A DNA stretch of 29,435 nt from Paracoccaceae bacterium. GTDB lineage: Bacteria > Pseudomonadota > Alphaproteobacteria > Rhodobacterales > Rhodobacteraceae. The notes under the pieces were generated by a model. It saw only the letters and a list, made by a program, of their open reading frames with translations, was not told the origin of the DNA and ran no database searches. Every line of letters starts with the position of its first letter. Position 1 is the stretch's first letter. Of the stretch, positions 13,846 to 21,972 are shown one piece after another. The stretch spans positions 1 to 29,435 of the forward strand of contig SKNG01000103.1 of the NCBI GenBank assembly GCA_007120685.1, in the 5' to 3' direction. A program made the translations under genes and the position numbers.

Positions 13846-14865
13846 CTAGTTGCGCATCGCCGACAGGATCGGGGCGAGTGCTGCCTCGGGCGCGCCCATG
13901 TCTTCGGGCAGGACCGCCAGCGTGTCGCCATCGCGCAGCGCCACGCGCCCGCCAAGGCCCGGATCGGCGGCGCTGGGCGGGTCGGCGGACAGGGCGACGA
14001 TCCGGCCACTCTCGGGGCGGATGAGCCACACCGTTCCCTCCGCAGCCGGCAGCAACTGCCGCGCGCCGGCCAGCGTCAGTCCCGGCGGCAGCGGCTGGCG
14101 CTGCAGCGCGCGCCCCTGCCAGATGCCCAGCGTCTCGCCGGCGGCGGGCGGCGGCCGGCGCCACAGCCGCCCGGGCTCTACCCGCACCACATCGCCATCG
14201 CGCAGCGCTGGCAGCGGGCGACCGGCCCGCAGGAACCCCTCGACATCGACCGCCTGTTCCGCACCGTCGCGCAGCAAGGTCACGCTGAATCGCTGACCGG
14301 GCTCCAGCAACCCGCCCGAGCCATTGATCGCATCCATCACGCTGAGCGACTGATCGGTGATCGGCTGGCGGCCGGGCTGGCGTACCAGCCCCACCACCGT
14401 CACCTTGCGCGCGTTGAACTCGATGACCCGCGCCATCACCTGCGGGCGCGCGTGATAGGGCTGCAACCGCTCCACCAGATCGGCGCGCAGGGCCTCGATA
14501 TCGCGGCCCTCGGCCGGCACGCGGCCCAGATGCGGCACGGCGATGGCGCCATCGGGCTCGACGACATAGCCCGAGGGCAGCGTCAGATCCGGCTCGTCGA
14601 CGACATGCAGATGCACCACGTCGCCCGGTCCCAGAAGGTAGGCGCCGCCCGCCCCGGGGCCGCCGGCGCGAAACCGCGACACGCTGTCGGCGTCCAGAGG
14701 GACGATCTCCAACTCTATCGTCGCGGCGGACAGGCCCGGCCCGCCATGCGCCGCGCGGGTGGCGGGGTCGGCCGGTCCCGTTCCCGGCCCGCAGGCGGCA
14801 AGCGCCAGGACGGCGGCGAGGCAGAGCGCGGCAAGGGGGTGGTGGCGAAGGGCGTCAGCGGCCAT
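13846..14865 (-). CDS. polysaccharide biosynthesis/export lipoprotein (Wza/OPX type)
   Basis: Encodes 339 residues. A lipoprotein signal with lipobox LAAC puts the mature N-terminal Cys at residue 25, so an outer-membrane lipoprotein is expected. Residues ~74-160 are the Poly_export domain (YLLGPGDVVHLHVVDEPDL, then VVEPDGAIAVPHLGRV and a domain end at ARVIEF). It is followed by SLBB-like beta-grasp repeats (KVTVVGLVRQPG, DAINGSGGLLEPGQ and RDGDVVRVEP). This is the outer-membrane exit channel for a capsule or exopolysaccharide. Its start overlaps the Alg8-like stop by 11 bp, tying it to the synthase. It is third and last in the operon, and no Wzc-type kinase is present. A second DGD-type strand near the C-terminus (RDGDTLAVLPE) suggests two or three SLBB units. 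Confidence 0.9.
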   Translation of the reverse strand: MAADALRHHPLAALCLAAVLALAACGPGTGPADPATRAAHGGPGLSAATIELEIVPLDADSVSRFRAGGPGAGGAYLLGPGDVVHLHVVDEPDLTLPSGYVVEPDGAIAVPHLGRVPAEGRDIEALRADLVERLQPYHARPQVMARVIEFNARKVTVVGLVRQPGRQPITDQSLSVMDAINGSGGLLEPGQRFSVTLLRDGAEQAVDVEGFLRAGRPLPALRDGDVVRVEPGRLWRRPPPAAGETLGIWQGRALQRQPLPPGLTLAGARQLLPAAEGTVWLIRPESGRIVALSADPPSAADPGLGGRVALRDGDTLAVLPEDMGAPEAALAPILSAMRN

Positions 14866-16408
14866 GGATCATCTCCATTGCAAGCCTGTCGGCAGAAAAA
14901 TCGAAACGGGTGGACGGGTCGTTGAGGTTGCTGAACAGCACGATTGCCGAGATGAAACAGGCGATCGAGGCCATCATCAGCACGCGGGAATCCCCGCGCA
15001 CATTGGCGGCGGGGTCGCCGCCGCCGGTGTTCTGGCGGGTCCATTTCTGGACGTTGGGGTTGAAGGTGATGAAGATCTTGATGCCCGAGCCGACGATCTG
15101 GCCATAGTAGATCAGCGGCGCGAACGCCGGGTGCCAGCGGCCCGAGATCATGCCCACCATCGCCGCTTGCACGCTGCGCGACAGCATGACCCAAAGCATG
15201 AAGATCAGAAAGAACAGCGGGTCATGCATCACCCCGGCCAAGCCGAAGAACACCAGGCCCAGAAGCGGCGTCCAGGTCGATACGCGCTGGTCCCACAGCG
15301 CGATCCAGGCAAATGTGCCCAGCCGCGCGCGGCCCATCGCCAGCGCCTTGATACCGCCACGTACCATATTGCCGAACCAGCGTTTCTGCAGCCCGATGGT
15401 ATCGCGCACGAAGCCCTTGCCGGGCAGCGACTCCAGGCAGTAGATCACCGCGTCCGGCACATAGGTCACTTCCCAGCCCTGCTCGATCACCCAGCGCCAG
15501 CTGGATTTGTCGTCGCCGGTCAGCATGATGATCCGGCCCAGGCGCGGGTGGTGGACGACATCGTGCAAGAGGTTGGCGGCGAAACTGGCATCGGTCAGGA
15601 TCTGGCTGCGAAACATCGACCAGCGCCCGGTCAGCACCAGCACCCGGCCCGACATCGCCATCGAGGACATGGTCACATGCCGCTGCGCCATGCGCAGTCG
15701 GTACCACTCGCGGTCGATGGTGCGCCCGGCCACCAGCGGCGTGTTGTCCACCGTCAGCGCACCCACCGCGTTCTGGTGCAGCAGGATCGGTGCGGTGGCG
15801 CGGATCAGCCCAGGGGCGACCAGCGTGTCGCCATCCATCAGGATGCCCGGGCAATCCGGCGGCAGGCCCATCTCGCGCAGCCGCGCCAGCGCATCGGCCA
15901 TCGCCGAGCGTTTGCCGGTTCCATCCTGCAGCGTGAAGGCCAGGCGGATTTCGCCCTTCACGTCGATCATGGCATGGACATGGCCGATCAGCGCCATGTC
16001 ATGCTCTGACGAGACCGCCGCCACCACCGTGCCGCCGCCGCCATTGTCCAGAATGTCCCGGAACAGGTTGCCGTAGACGGCGGCGTTCATCTCGTCGCCC
16101 ATCTTCCAGCTCAGCACCACAGCGCCAACATGGCGGCCGGCGACGTTTGGGTCGGCCTCTGCGCGGCGGCGGATCATCGGGAAGGTGTGGCGCAGATAGA
16201 CCAGCGCGCGCAGCAGATGCAGCCCACCCCAGCCCCAGCGCCAAAGCCCCACGGCGCCCATCGTCGCCAGGAAGGCGACATCGGCGGGATCGAGCGCGCG
16301 GGCGGGGATCAGGGCGATCAGCCCGCCCATGGCGCCCAGCCAGCAGGCCATGATGACCGCCGCAGTGACCGGCGAGGACCGCCGGCGATGTTCGGCCTGC
16401 TCTGCCAT
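14855..16408 (-). CDS. membrane glycosyltransferase family 2, Alg8-like polymer synthase
   Basis: Encodes 517 residues. Two N-terminal transmembrane helices (~14-35 and 43-60) precede a cytoplasmic GT2 domain, and about four more helices follow (~365-500). GT motifs include a metal-binding DGD at 192-194, GDD in LTGDDKSSW at 298-300, and LQKRWFGN near 340, a degenerate QxxRW. The ending around KIFITFNPNVQKWTRQ resembles the Alg8 mannuronan synthase C-terminus. It likely polymerises a nucleotide sugar and extrudes the chain. It starts at a TGATG overlap with the upstream PilZ/HlyD gene, as Alg8 pairs with Alg44. None of the other alginate genes (algK, E, G, X, L, I, J, F) is next to it, so the product need not be alginate. 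The sugar is not deducible. Confidence 0.85.
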   Translation of the reverse strand: MAEQAEHRRRSSPVTAAVIMACWLGAMGGLIALIPARALDPADVAFLATMGAVGLWRWGWGGLHLLRALVYLRHTFPMIRRRAEADPNVAGRHVGAVVLSWKMGDEMNAAVYGNLFRDILDNGGGGTVVAAVSSEHDMALIGHVHAMIDVKGEIRLAFTLQDGTGKRSAMADALARLREMGLPPDCPGILMDGDTLVAPGLIRATAPILLHQNAVGALTVDNTPLVAGRTIDREWYRLRMAQRHVTMSSMAMSGRVLVLTGRWSMFRSQILTDASFAANLLHDVVHHPRLGRIIMLTGDDKSSWRWVIEQGWEVTYVPDAVIYCLESLPGKGFVRDTIGLQKRWFGNMVRGGIKALAMGRARLGTFAWIALWDQRVSTWTPLLGLVFFGLAGVMHDPLFFLIFMLWVMLSRSVQAAMVGMISGRWHPAFAPLIYYGQIVGSGIKIFITFNPNVQKWTRQNTGGGDPAANVRGDSRVLMMASIACFISAIVLFSNLNDPSTRFDFSADRLAMEMIHGR

Positions 16409-17940
16409 CACAGGCCCAGCCGGCGCCAGAGTGGCGCGAAGATGCGGTCGGTCGACACCCGGACCGAGGCGGTCATGCCCACCGGTGCGTCGATCGGCCG
16501 ATCCGGGATGATTTCCAGCCGGGCATAGCGGTCGGCGGCAAAGACATTGTCCTGCAGCCCGGCATATCCCGGCCAGTGCGCGGCATAGTTCAGGCGCGAC
16601 ACCTGCCCGTCGACCTGCTGGCCATCGGCCAGTGCGATGCGCACCGGATCGCCGGCGCGGATTGCCCGCGCGTTCTCGCTAAGCACCAGCGCGTGCACGC
16701 TCAGGTCGCCGCGCTCGACCAGCGTGGCGATCGGGCGACTGGGGTCGACGAATTCACCGATCCGGCGGTCGATCCGCGCCACCAGGCAGTCGCAGTTGGC
16801 GACAACCGGCTCGCCGTCGCGCCAAAGCAGCTCGCGCGCGCGGATCTCGGCCAGCCGCTCGTCCAACTGGGTCAGGCGCAGCTCCAGCGCGTCCAGCGTG
16901 CCCAGCGCGCCCGCGCCGCCGCCGGGCAACACCCCGGCATCGCTCAGCGCCACGTTCTGCGCCAGCGCATCTGCCTGACGGCGCACGGCGTTCAGTTCCC
17001 GTTCGGCGGCATGGACCACGCTTTCCTGCGCCGCGCGTTCGGCCTGACGGCGCGCGGTGGGCAGGCCGGTGGAGCGCATCTCGGCCAGCTGCGCGCGGGC
17101 TGCGGCCAGCCGGCGCTCGGCAATGCGCAGCGCCTCGTCCAGGCGGGCGCGCTCGGTGTCGTGGCCCTGATCGGCAACCGCGCCGATACGCGAGAGCGCG
17201 GCACGGCGCGCGGTCAGTTCGGTCTGTTCGGCCTCCAGACGCTGCCGCTCGTCGGTCAGCGCCTGCAGGCGGCGCTCGTGATCGGCGGACTGGACCCGGG
17301 CGATCACGTCGCCGGGTTCCACCGGCTGGCCCACCGACACCCCCAGCGACTGCACCAGCCCGGCATTCACCGGGGTCGCGGCAGTGGCGCTGGCGGTCAC
17401 CGCGGCATAGCGCGCGGGAACCGAGGTATAGCGGCCCCAAAGCGTGTAGACCGCCAGCGCCACCGCCAGAAAGGCCACCGCCAGTTGCAGGTTGCGGCGC
17501 GTGCCCAGCGTGCGATCCGTGGTCTGCTGGCGCGCGACCCGCGTTTGTTCGGTCTCGTCCAGCAGCCGGGTCAGGCTCATCGCCTTGTCGTTGACGGCAT
17601 GATCGACGACGCGGTGCAGGACCTCGGCTTGCGGCCGTGTCAGGTCGATGAACTGATAATCGAGCGCCGGCTGGCCTTCGGCGGACAGGGCGCGCACCTG
17701 CACCTGCATCTGGATACGGGTGCCCGCCGGGCCGATCAGCAGCGCCACCTCCGCCACCCGGCCTCGGCCGGGGGCCATCAGCCGCGGGATCGGGCTTTCC
17801 AGCCGGAAGCCCTGCACGCCCCAGGCGGCGCAGGGGTATTCGACACCCTGCCAGAGCACGCTCATCGGCTCGTTCACCTGAAGCGCGGGACGGGCCGGAG
17901 CAGCAGTGGGGGGCGCGGGGAAAGGGTAGTCAGCCGCCAT
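16408..17940 (-). CDS. Alg44-like protein: PilZ-like domain, one TM helix, HlyD-type periplasmic part
   Basis: Encodes 510 residues from the ATG at 17940 (a GTG directly before it is possible). Residues ~18-118 look like a PilZ beta-barrel. Residues ~151-168 are the single membrane helix (AVAFLAVALAVYTLW). Residues ~190-220 form a lipoyl-like half-motif (VNAGLVQSLGVSVGQPVEPGDVIARV), followed by a long coiled coil (~222-345) and a returning barrel strand typical of HlyD/Alg44 membrane-fusion proteins. In Alg44 the PilZ domain binds c-di-GMP through RxxxR and DxSxxG. Here the matching stretches read RPALQ and AWGVQG, so key Arg, Asp and Ser appear replaced. The gene is first in the operon, coupled to the Alg8-like synthase. 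It is probably the synthase co-polymerase and periplasmic bridge to the export lipoprotein. Confidence 0.85.
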   Translation of the reverse strand: MAADYPFPAPPTAAPARPALQVNEPMSVLWQGVEYPCAAWGVQGFRLESPIPRLMAPGRGRVAEVALLIGPAGTRIQMQVQVRALSAEGQPALDYQFIDLTRPQAEVLHRVVDHAVNDKAMSLTRLLDETEQTRVARQQTTDRTLGTRRNLQLAVAFLAVALAVYTLWGRYTSVPARYAAVTASATAATPVNAGLVQSLGVSVGQPVEPGDVIARVQSADHERRLQALTDERQRLEAEQTELTARRAALSRIGAVADQGHDTERARLDEALRIAERRLAAARAQLAEMRSTGLPTARRQAERAAQESVVHAAERELNAVRRQADALAQNVALSDAGVLPGGGAGALGTLDALELRLTQLDERLAEIRARELLWRDGEPVVANCDCLVARIDRRIGEFVDPSRPIATLVERGDLSVHALVLSENARAIRAGDPVRIALADGQQVDGQVSRLNYAAHWPGYAGLQDNVFAADRYARLEIIPDRPIDAPVGMTASVRVSTDRIFAPLWRRLGL

Positions 17941-18059
17941 CACACCACCGCCGCGGCTTATGCGCTGCCGGTTGTCCCGTCTCGCGTTGCGCCGAAAACA
18001 GCATGATCCTCGCCCGATAAGCAGTCAGAAATCAATGACACAGCCGGAGCCTTGTCCGG

Positions 18060-18125
18060 ATTGTTTCGACTTGCCCGGGAAATCAGGCAGGACTGGGGCG
18101 CAACATTGAAGATTTCGGAAACAAT
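18060..18125. promoter_or_regulatory. widely spaced inverted repeat upstream of the exopolysaccharide operon
   Basis: ATTGTTTCGA (18060-18069) and TCGGAAACAAT (18115-18125) are inverted copies with one extra base in the second arm, 45 bp apart. They lie 120-185 bp upstream of the Alg44-like start, in the 278-bp gap after gshB. Such pairs can be looped operator sites, but in a gap of this size an 8-10-bp match can arise by chance. No convincing -35/-10 pair was found for the operon. Confidence 0.2.
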
Positions 18126-18218
18126 GCCACTGCAGCCCGTTGTGCCCCGGATCTGGGGGCGGCCGGGTTCGCCAGTCGCTCGGTTGGATGCTGTCGATTG
18201 CCGGGGAAGGGGGGCGGA

Positions 18219-19178
18219 TCAGGCCGCCGGCGCGCGGGACGCGCAGCGGGCCTCGACCGCCTCCCATATCCGCGCGGCAACATTGATGCCGTCGAACCGC
18301 TCCAGCTCCTGGATGCCGGTGGGCGAGGTCAGATTGATCTCGGTCAGCCAGTCGCCGATGATGTCTATGCCGACGAAGACCTGACCGCGCTCGCGCAGCA
18401 GCGGGCCGATGGCGGCGCAGATGGCGCGGTCACGCTCGGAAAGGCCGACCTTTTCCGGGCGCCCGCCGACATGCATGTTCGACCGCGTCTCGCCCTCGGC
18501 CGGGACCCGGTTGATCGCGCCCACCGGCTCGCCATCGACCAGAATCACCCGCTTGTCGCCATTGGATACGGCAGGCAGGTATTGCTGCGCGATCAAGGGC
18601 TCGCGCGAGAAGCCGGTGAACATCTCGTGCAGCGAGGCAAGGTTGCGGTCAGAGGCATCCAGCCGGAACACCCCGGCGCCGCCGTTGCCGTAGAGCGGCT
18701 TCAGGATGATGTCGCCGTGCCGGGCCTTGAAGTCGCGGATATCGGCAAGGGTCCGGGCGATCATCGTCGGCGGGGTAAGATCGGGGAATTGCAGGACCAG
18801 CAGTTTCTCGGGATAGTTGCGCACCCAGAACGGGTTGTTGACTACCAGCGTCCGCGGCTGGATCAGGTCTAGCAGATGGGTGGTGGTGATGTAGCTCATG
18901 TCGAAGGGCGGGTCCTGCCGCAGCCAGACCACATCCAGCGCGGTCAGCGCGACACGCTGCTCCTCACCCAGTTGCGCATGTGCGCCGCGCTGGCGCTGCA
19001 CCCGCAGCGGCCGCGCCCGGGCGACCACCTGCCCGTTGTCCCAGACCAGCTTGTCCGGCGTGTAGAACCACAACTCATGCCCGCGCGCCTGCGCCTCCTC
19101 GGCCAGCCGGAAGCTGCTGTCGGCATCGATATCGACCGCATCCACCGGGTCCATCTGAAAGGCAACGCGCAGTGACAT
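18219..19178 (-). CDS. gshB: glutathione synthetase
   Basis: Encodes 319 residues from the ATG at 19178, which has an excellent ribosome site (AAGGAGGATGC). It joins gamma-glutamylcysteine and glycine with ATP in the cytoplasm, the last step of glutathione synthesis. The N-terminal domain begins MSLRVAFQMDPV and contains LRQDPPFDMSYITTTH. The ATP-grasp part shows the glycine-rich loop KPLYGNGGAGVFRL near residue 175 and the metal/ATP-binding EINLTSPTGIQEL near residue 290. Length matches the E. coli family. It lies 95 bp after yraN on the same strand; a small hairpin (CGGGGT/ACCCCG, 19205-19222) sits in that gap. gshA is not in the window. Confidence 0.97.
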   Translation of the reverse strand: MSLRVAFQMDPVDAVDIDADSSFRLAEEAQARGHELWFYTPDKLVWDNGQVVARARPLRVQRQRGAHAQLGEEQRVALTALDVVWLRQDPPFDMSYITTTHLLDLIQPRTLVVNNPFWVRNYPEKLLVLQFPDLTPPTMIARTLADIRDFKARHGDIILKPLYGNGGAGVFRLDASDRNLASLHEMFTGFSREPLIAQQYLPAVSNGDKRVILVDGEPVGAINRVPAEGETRSNMHVGGRPEKVGLSERDRAICAAIGPLLRERGQVFVGIDIIGDWLTEINLTSPTGIQELERFDGINVAARIWEAVEARCASRAPAA

Positions 19179-19273
19179 GCATCCTCCTTGCCGACTCGGC
19201 ATCACGGGGTCGGTTCACCCCGATAGATGACCCAGCCTTCAAGCCGATGCAATCGAACAACCGACAGACGAAC

Positions 19274-19639
19274 TCAGGCGCAGAGCGCGTTCTCCAGTAT
19301 CTCGATCCGACCCACACCATCCACAAGCGCCACATCGAAACGGGCGCTGCTGTTCAGCCCCTCGGGCAGACCGCCAAGATATTCGGCAGCCGCATCATGC
19401 AAACGGCGCATCTGGCGCCCGGTCAACCGTATCGCTGCCGCCGCGTGGGACCGGCTTTTCTTCACCTCGATGAAGACCGTGGTGCTCCCTTCGCGCGCCA
19501 CGATATCGATCTCGCCACCCTGGCCGCGCCACCGATGCGCAACGATCTGCGCACCCCTTTCGGCATAGCGGCCCGCGACCTGCTGCTCTGCCGCGGCCCC
19601 GGCCAGCCATGACAGCTTGCCGCCAATCCTTCGTTCCAT
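19274..19639 (-). CDS. yraN: YraN/UPF0102 family putative endonuclease
   Basis: Encodes 121 residues, the usual YraN length, from the ATG at 19639 with GGAGGA at good spacing. The family has a Holliday-junction-resolvase/restriction-endonuclease-like fold. Its nuclease-type core is seen in GGEIDIVAREG (E and D about residues 44-48) followed by VFIEVKKSR (E-x-K). The start is 14 bp from the rsmI stop, giving the common rsmI-yraN pair. The biochemical role is unsettled in the literature I know, so only the family assignment is firm. Confidence 0.93.
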   Translation of the reverse strand: MERRIGGKLSWLAGAAAEQQVAGRYAERGAQIVAHRWRGQGGEIDIVAREGSTTVFIEVKKSRSHAAAAIRLTGRQMRRLHDAAAEYLGGLPEGLNSSARFDVALVDGVGRIEILENALCA

Positions 19640-19653
19640 CGTTCGTCCTCCTG

Positions 19654-20667
19654 TCAATCCTTGTCGCCGCCACGCAGCTCCAGCGCCATCTGATAGGCCC
19701 GCCGCCGTGGGATACCCTGCGCCCGTGCCACCATCTCGGCGGCCTCGCGCAGGCTCATGCTGGCCATCGCCTCGGACAACGCGGCCGCAACCGCATCGGC
19801 ATCGCCCGCCACGTCGCGCGCCCGGTCCAGCACCAGAACGATCTCGCCGCGCATCTCGCGCCCCGAGACCGCTTCCGCCAGCTCTGTCAGGCTTCCCCGG
19901 ATCACTTCTTCATGCCTTTTGGTCAGTTCCCGGCACAGTGCCGCCGCACGGTCCCCGTCCAGAGCCTGCACCAATTCACCTAACAATTCCCGAATCCGCT
20001 TCGGTGATTCGTACAGCACCAGCGTTGCCGGGATCGCCGCGATTTCGGCCAGAAACCGTCTTCGGGCGGCTTTCTGGGCGGGCGGGAAGCCCAGAAAGCA
20101 GAACCGGTCGCTGGGCAGCCCGGCGACGGTCATCGCCGCCAGCACCGCCGAGGCGCCGGGCGCAGTGCTGACCCGATGACCGGCAGCGACGGCCTCCTGG
20201 ACCAGCCGGTAGCCGGGATCGGCCACCAGTGGCGTGCCGGCCTCGGAGGCATAGGCCACGGCGCGGCCTTCCGCCAGCGCGGCCAGCAGCCGTGGGCGCA
20301 TGCGGGCGCCGTTATGGTCGTGATAGGCCAGCAGCGGGCGGCCCTGCAGGGCGATGCCGTGAATATCCATCAGCCGGCGCAGGCTGCGGGTATCCTCGGC
20401 GGCCAGCACATCGGCGCCGGCAAGGATGTCGAGCGCGCGCAGCGTGATGTCGCGCGCCGCGCCGATCGGCGTCGCCAGCAGATAGAGACCGGGCTCGAGC
20501 GCCCGTGCCGGGGGTGCGTCGCCCCCGCTTTCCGGGCTCTGGTCCGCCCCCCCGGCTGCGGCGCCATCCTCATCAGGGCTCTGCGGCCGGGTTCGGCCCT
20601 GCCGGCGCGCGCGCCGGTCGGGCTCGCTGGCCTGCGCGGGTTGTCGCGCAGCGGACGTTCCGGTCAT
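19654..20667 (-). CDS. rsmI: 16S rRNA (cytidine-1402-2'-O)-methyltransferase RsmI
   Basis: Encodes 337 residues from the ATG at 20667 (GTGGAGG ribosome site). It methylates the 2'-hydroxyl of C1402 in the ribosomal decoding centre using SAM. The tetrapyrrole-methylase fold starts at GLYLLATPIG near residue 58 and shows AEDTR, a SEAGTPLVADPGYRLV loop (the usual SDAGTP has Asp where this has Glu), LPSDRFCFLGFPP and ESPKRI. The first ~55 residues are an unusual hydrophilic Arg/Ala/Gly/Pro-rich extension, probably disordered, so an internal start is conceivable, but no better ribosome site exists. It is divergent from the PBP-activator lipoprotein across 105 bp. That gap has no clear hexamers. 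Confidence 0.94.
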   Translation of the reverse strand: MTGTSAARQPAQASEPDRRARRQGRTRPQSPDEDGAAAGGADQSPESGGDAPPARALEPGLYLLATPIGAARDITLRALDILAGADVLAAEDTRSLRRLMDIHGIALQGRPLLAYHDHNGARMRPRLLAALAEGRAVAYASEAGTPLVADPGYRLVQEAVAAGHRVSTAPGASAVLAAMTVAGLPSDRFCFLGFPPAQKAARRRFLAEIAAIPATLVLYESPKRIRELLGELVQALDGDRAAALCRELTKRHEEVIRGSLTELAEAVSGREMRGEIVLVLDRARDVAGDADAVAAALSEAMASMSLREAAEMVARAQGIPRRRAYQMALELRGGDKD

Positions 20668-20772
20668 GGTTGCCTCCACTGGTCCGTTTACTTCATGCGT
20701 TGTGTTGCTTACTGTCCGCCCTGTCCGGGCGCGCCGCAACCCGGGATCGACCGCCGCTACCATGGAGTCGTC

Positions 20773-21957
20773 ATGTCTTCCCGTTCTGCCTCCCCGACCC
20801 GCAGGCGCCTGTTGGCCGCGCTTCCTGCCGTTGCTGCCTCGGTGCTTCTTGCGGCATGCGATCCCGTCGGCTTTGCGCCCACACCGCCGCGGGTCGATGG
20901 CTCGGCGCCGGTGCAGGTAGCCTTGCTGGTGCCCGGCGGATCGGGCGATTCCGGCCGTCAGGTTCTGGCGACCAGCCTGGAAAACGCGGCCCGGATGGCG
21001 GTTTCCGATCTTGGCGGGGTGCAGATCGACCTGCGCGTCTACGAGACCGCGGGCAGCCCCGAGCGCGCCGCCGCCGCCGCCACGAGGGCGGTCGAGGAAG
21101 GCGCGCGGATCGTCCTTGGCCCGGTCTTTTCTGGCGAGGCCAGCGCGGTCGGTGCTGCCGTGGCGCCGCGCGGCGTCAATGTGCTGAGCTTTTCCAACAA
21201 CACCGATATCGCCGGGGACAACGTTTTCGTGCTGGGCCACACCTTCGAGAACACGGCGCAGCGGCTGCTGGACTTCGCCGCGCGCGAGGGGCGTGGGCAG
21301 GTCATGGTGGTCTCCGAGAGCACCGATGAAGGCCGGGCGGCCGAGGCCGCGATCAACCGCGCCGCCGCAAGAAGCGGCAACGCCGCCATCGTCGCCACCG
21401 AACGCTATGCCTTTTCGCAGCAGGGCATCGTCGATGCGTTGCCGACCATTGCCTCCACCGCCCGCTCCTCGGGCGCGCAGACCATCCTGATGACCGCCAA
21501 TTCGGCCGGCGCGCTGCCGATTCTGGCGCAGCTTCTGCCGGAAAACCGTGTCGGCCCGCCGCGGTTTCAGTTCATGGGGCTCACCCGCTGGGATCTGCCG
21601 CCGGCAACGCTGCAGCTGCGCGGCCTGCAGGATGGATGGTTCGCGCTGCCCGATCCCGCGGTCAGCGACCGTTTCCAGCAGCGATACGCCGCGGCCTATG
21701 GCGGCGACCCGCACCCGCTGGCGGGGCTGGCCTATGACGGGGTCGCGGCGATCGGGGCGCTGGTCGGCACCGGTCGGTCCGATCCGCTCTCGGCCGCCGC
21801 GCTGACCCAGGGCTCGGGTTTTGTCGGCGTCAACGGCGTGTTCCGGCTGCGCCGCGATGGCGGGATCGAGCGCGGCCTGGCGGTGGCGACCATCCGCGAC
21901 AACGAAATGGTCATTCTCGATTCGGCGCCCAGAGCCTTTGTCGGCGCAGGATCCTGA
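20773..21957 (+). CDS. penicillin-binding protein activator-type lipoprotein (periplasmic-binding fold)
   Basis: Encodes 394 residues from the ATG at 20773 (GGAG six bases upstream). The signal sequence has a TRRRLLA stretch compatible with Tat export and a lipobox LLAAC, giving a lipidated Cys29. The remainder is a type I periplasmic-binding-protein fold as in leucine-binding proteins and the N-terminal partner of LpoA: VALLVPGGSGDSG, ENAARMAVSDLG, ILGPVFSGEA-like (VLGPVFSGEAS), NVLSFSNN, FVLGHTFENTAQ and LAYDGVAAIG. Its place opposite rsmI-yraN matches lpoA-rsmI (yraM-yraL) order in many proteobacteria. The likely role is stimulation of peptidoglycan synthase at the outer membrane. The LpoA N-terminal TPR domain is absent. 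The gene is 15 bp before glnD. Confidence 0.85.
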   Translation: MSSRSASPTRRRLLAALPAVAASVLLAACDPVGFAPTPPRVDGSAPVQVALLVPGGSGDSGRQVLATSLENAARMAVSDLGGVQIDLRVYETAGSPERAAAAATRAVEEGARIVLGPVFSGEASAVGAAVAPRGVNVLSFSNNTDIAGDNVFVLGHTFENTAQRLLDFAAREGRGQVMVVSESTDEGRAAEAAINRAAARSGNAAIVATERYAFSQQGIVDALPTIASTARSSGAQTILMTANSAGALPILAQLLPENRVGPPRFQFMGLTRWDLPPATLQLRGLQDGWFALPDPAVSDRFQQRYAAAYGGDPHPLAGLAYDGVAAIGALVGTGRSDPLSAAALTQGSGFVGVNGVFRLRRDGGIERGLAVATIRDNEMVILDSAPRAFVGAGS

Positions 21958-21972
21958 CGGGAGACGCCCTTC

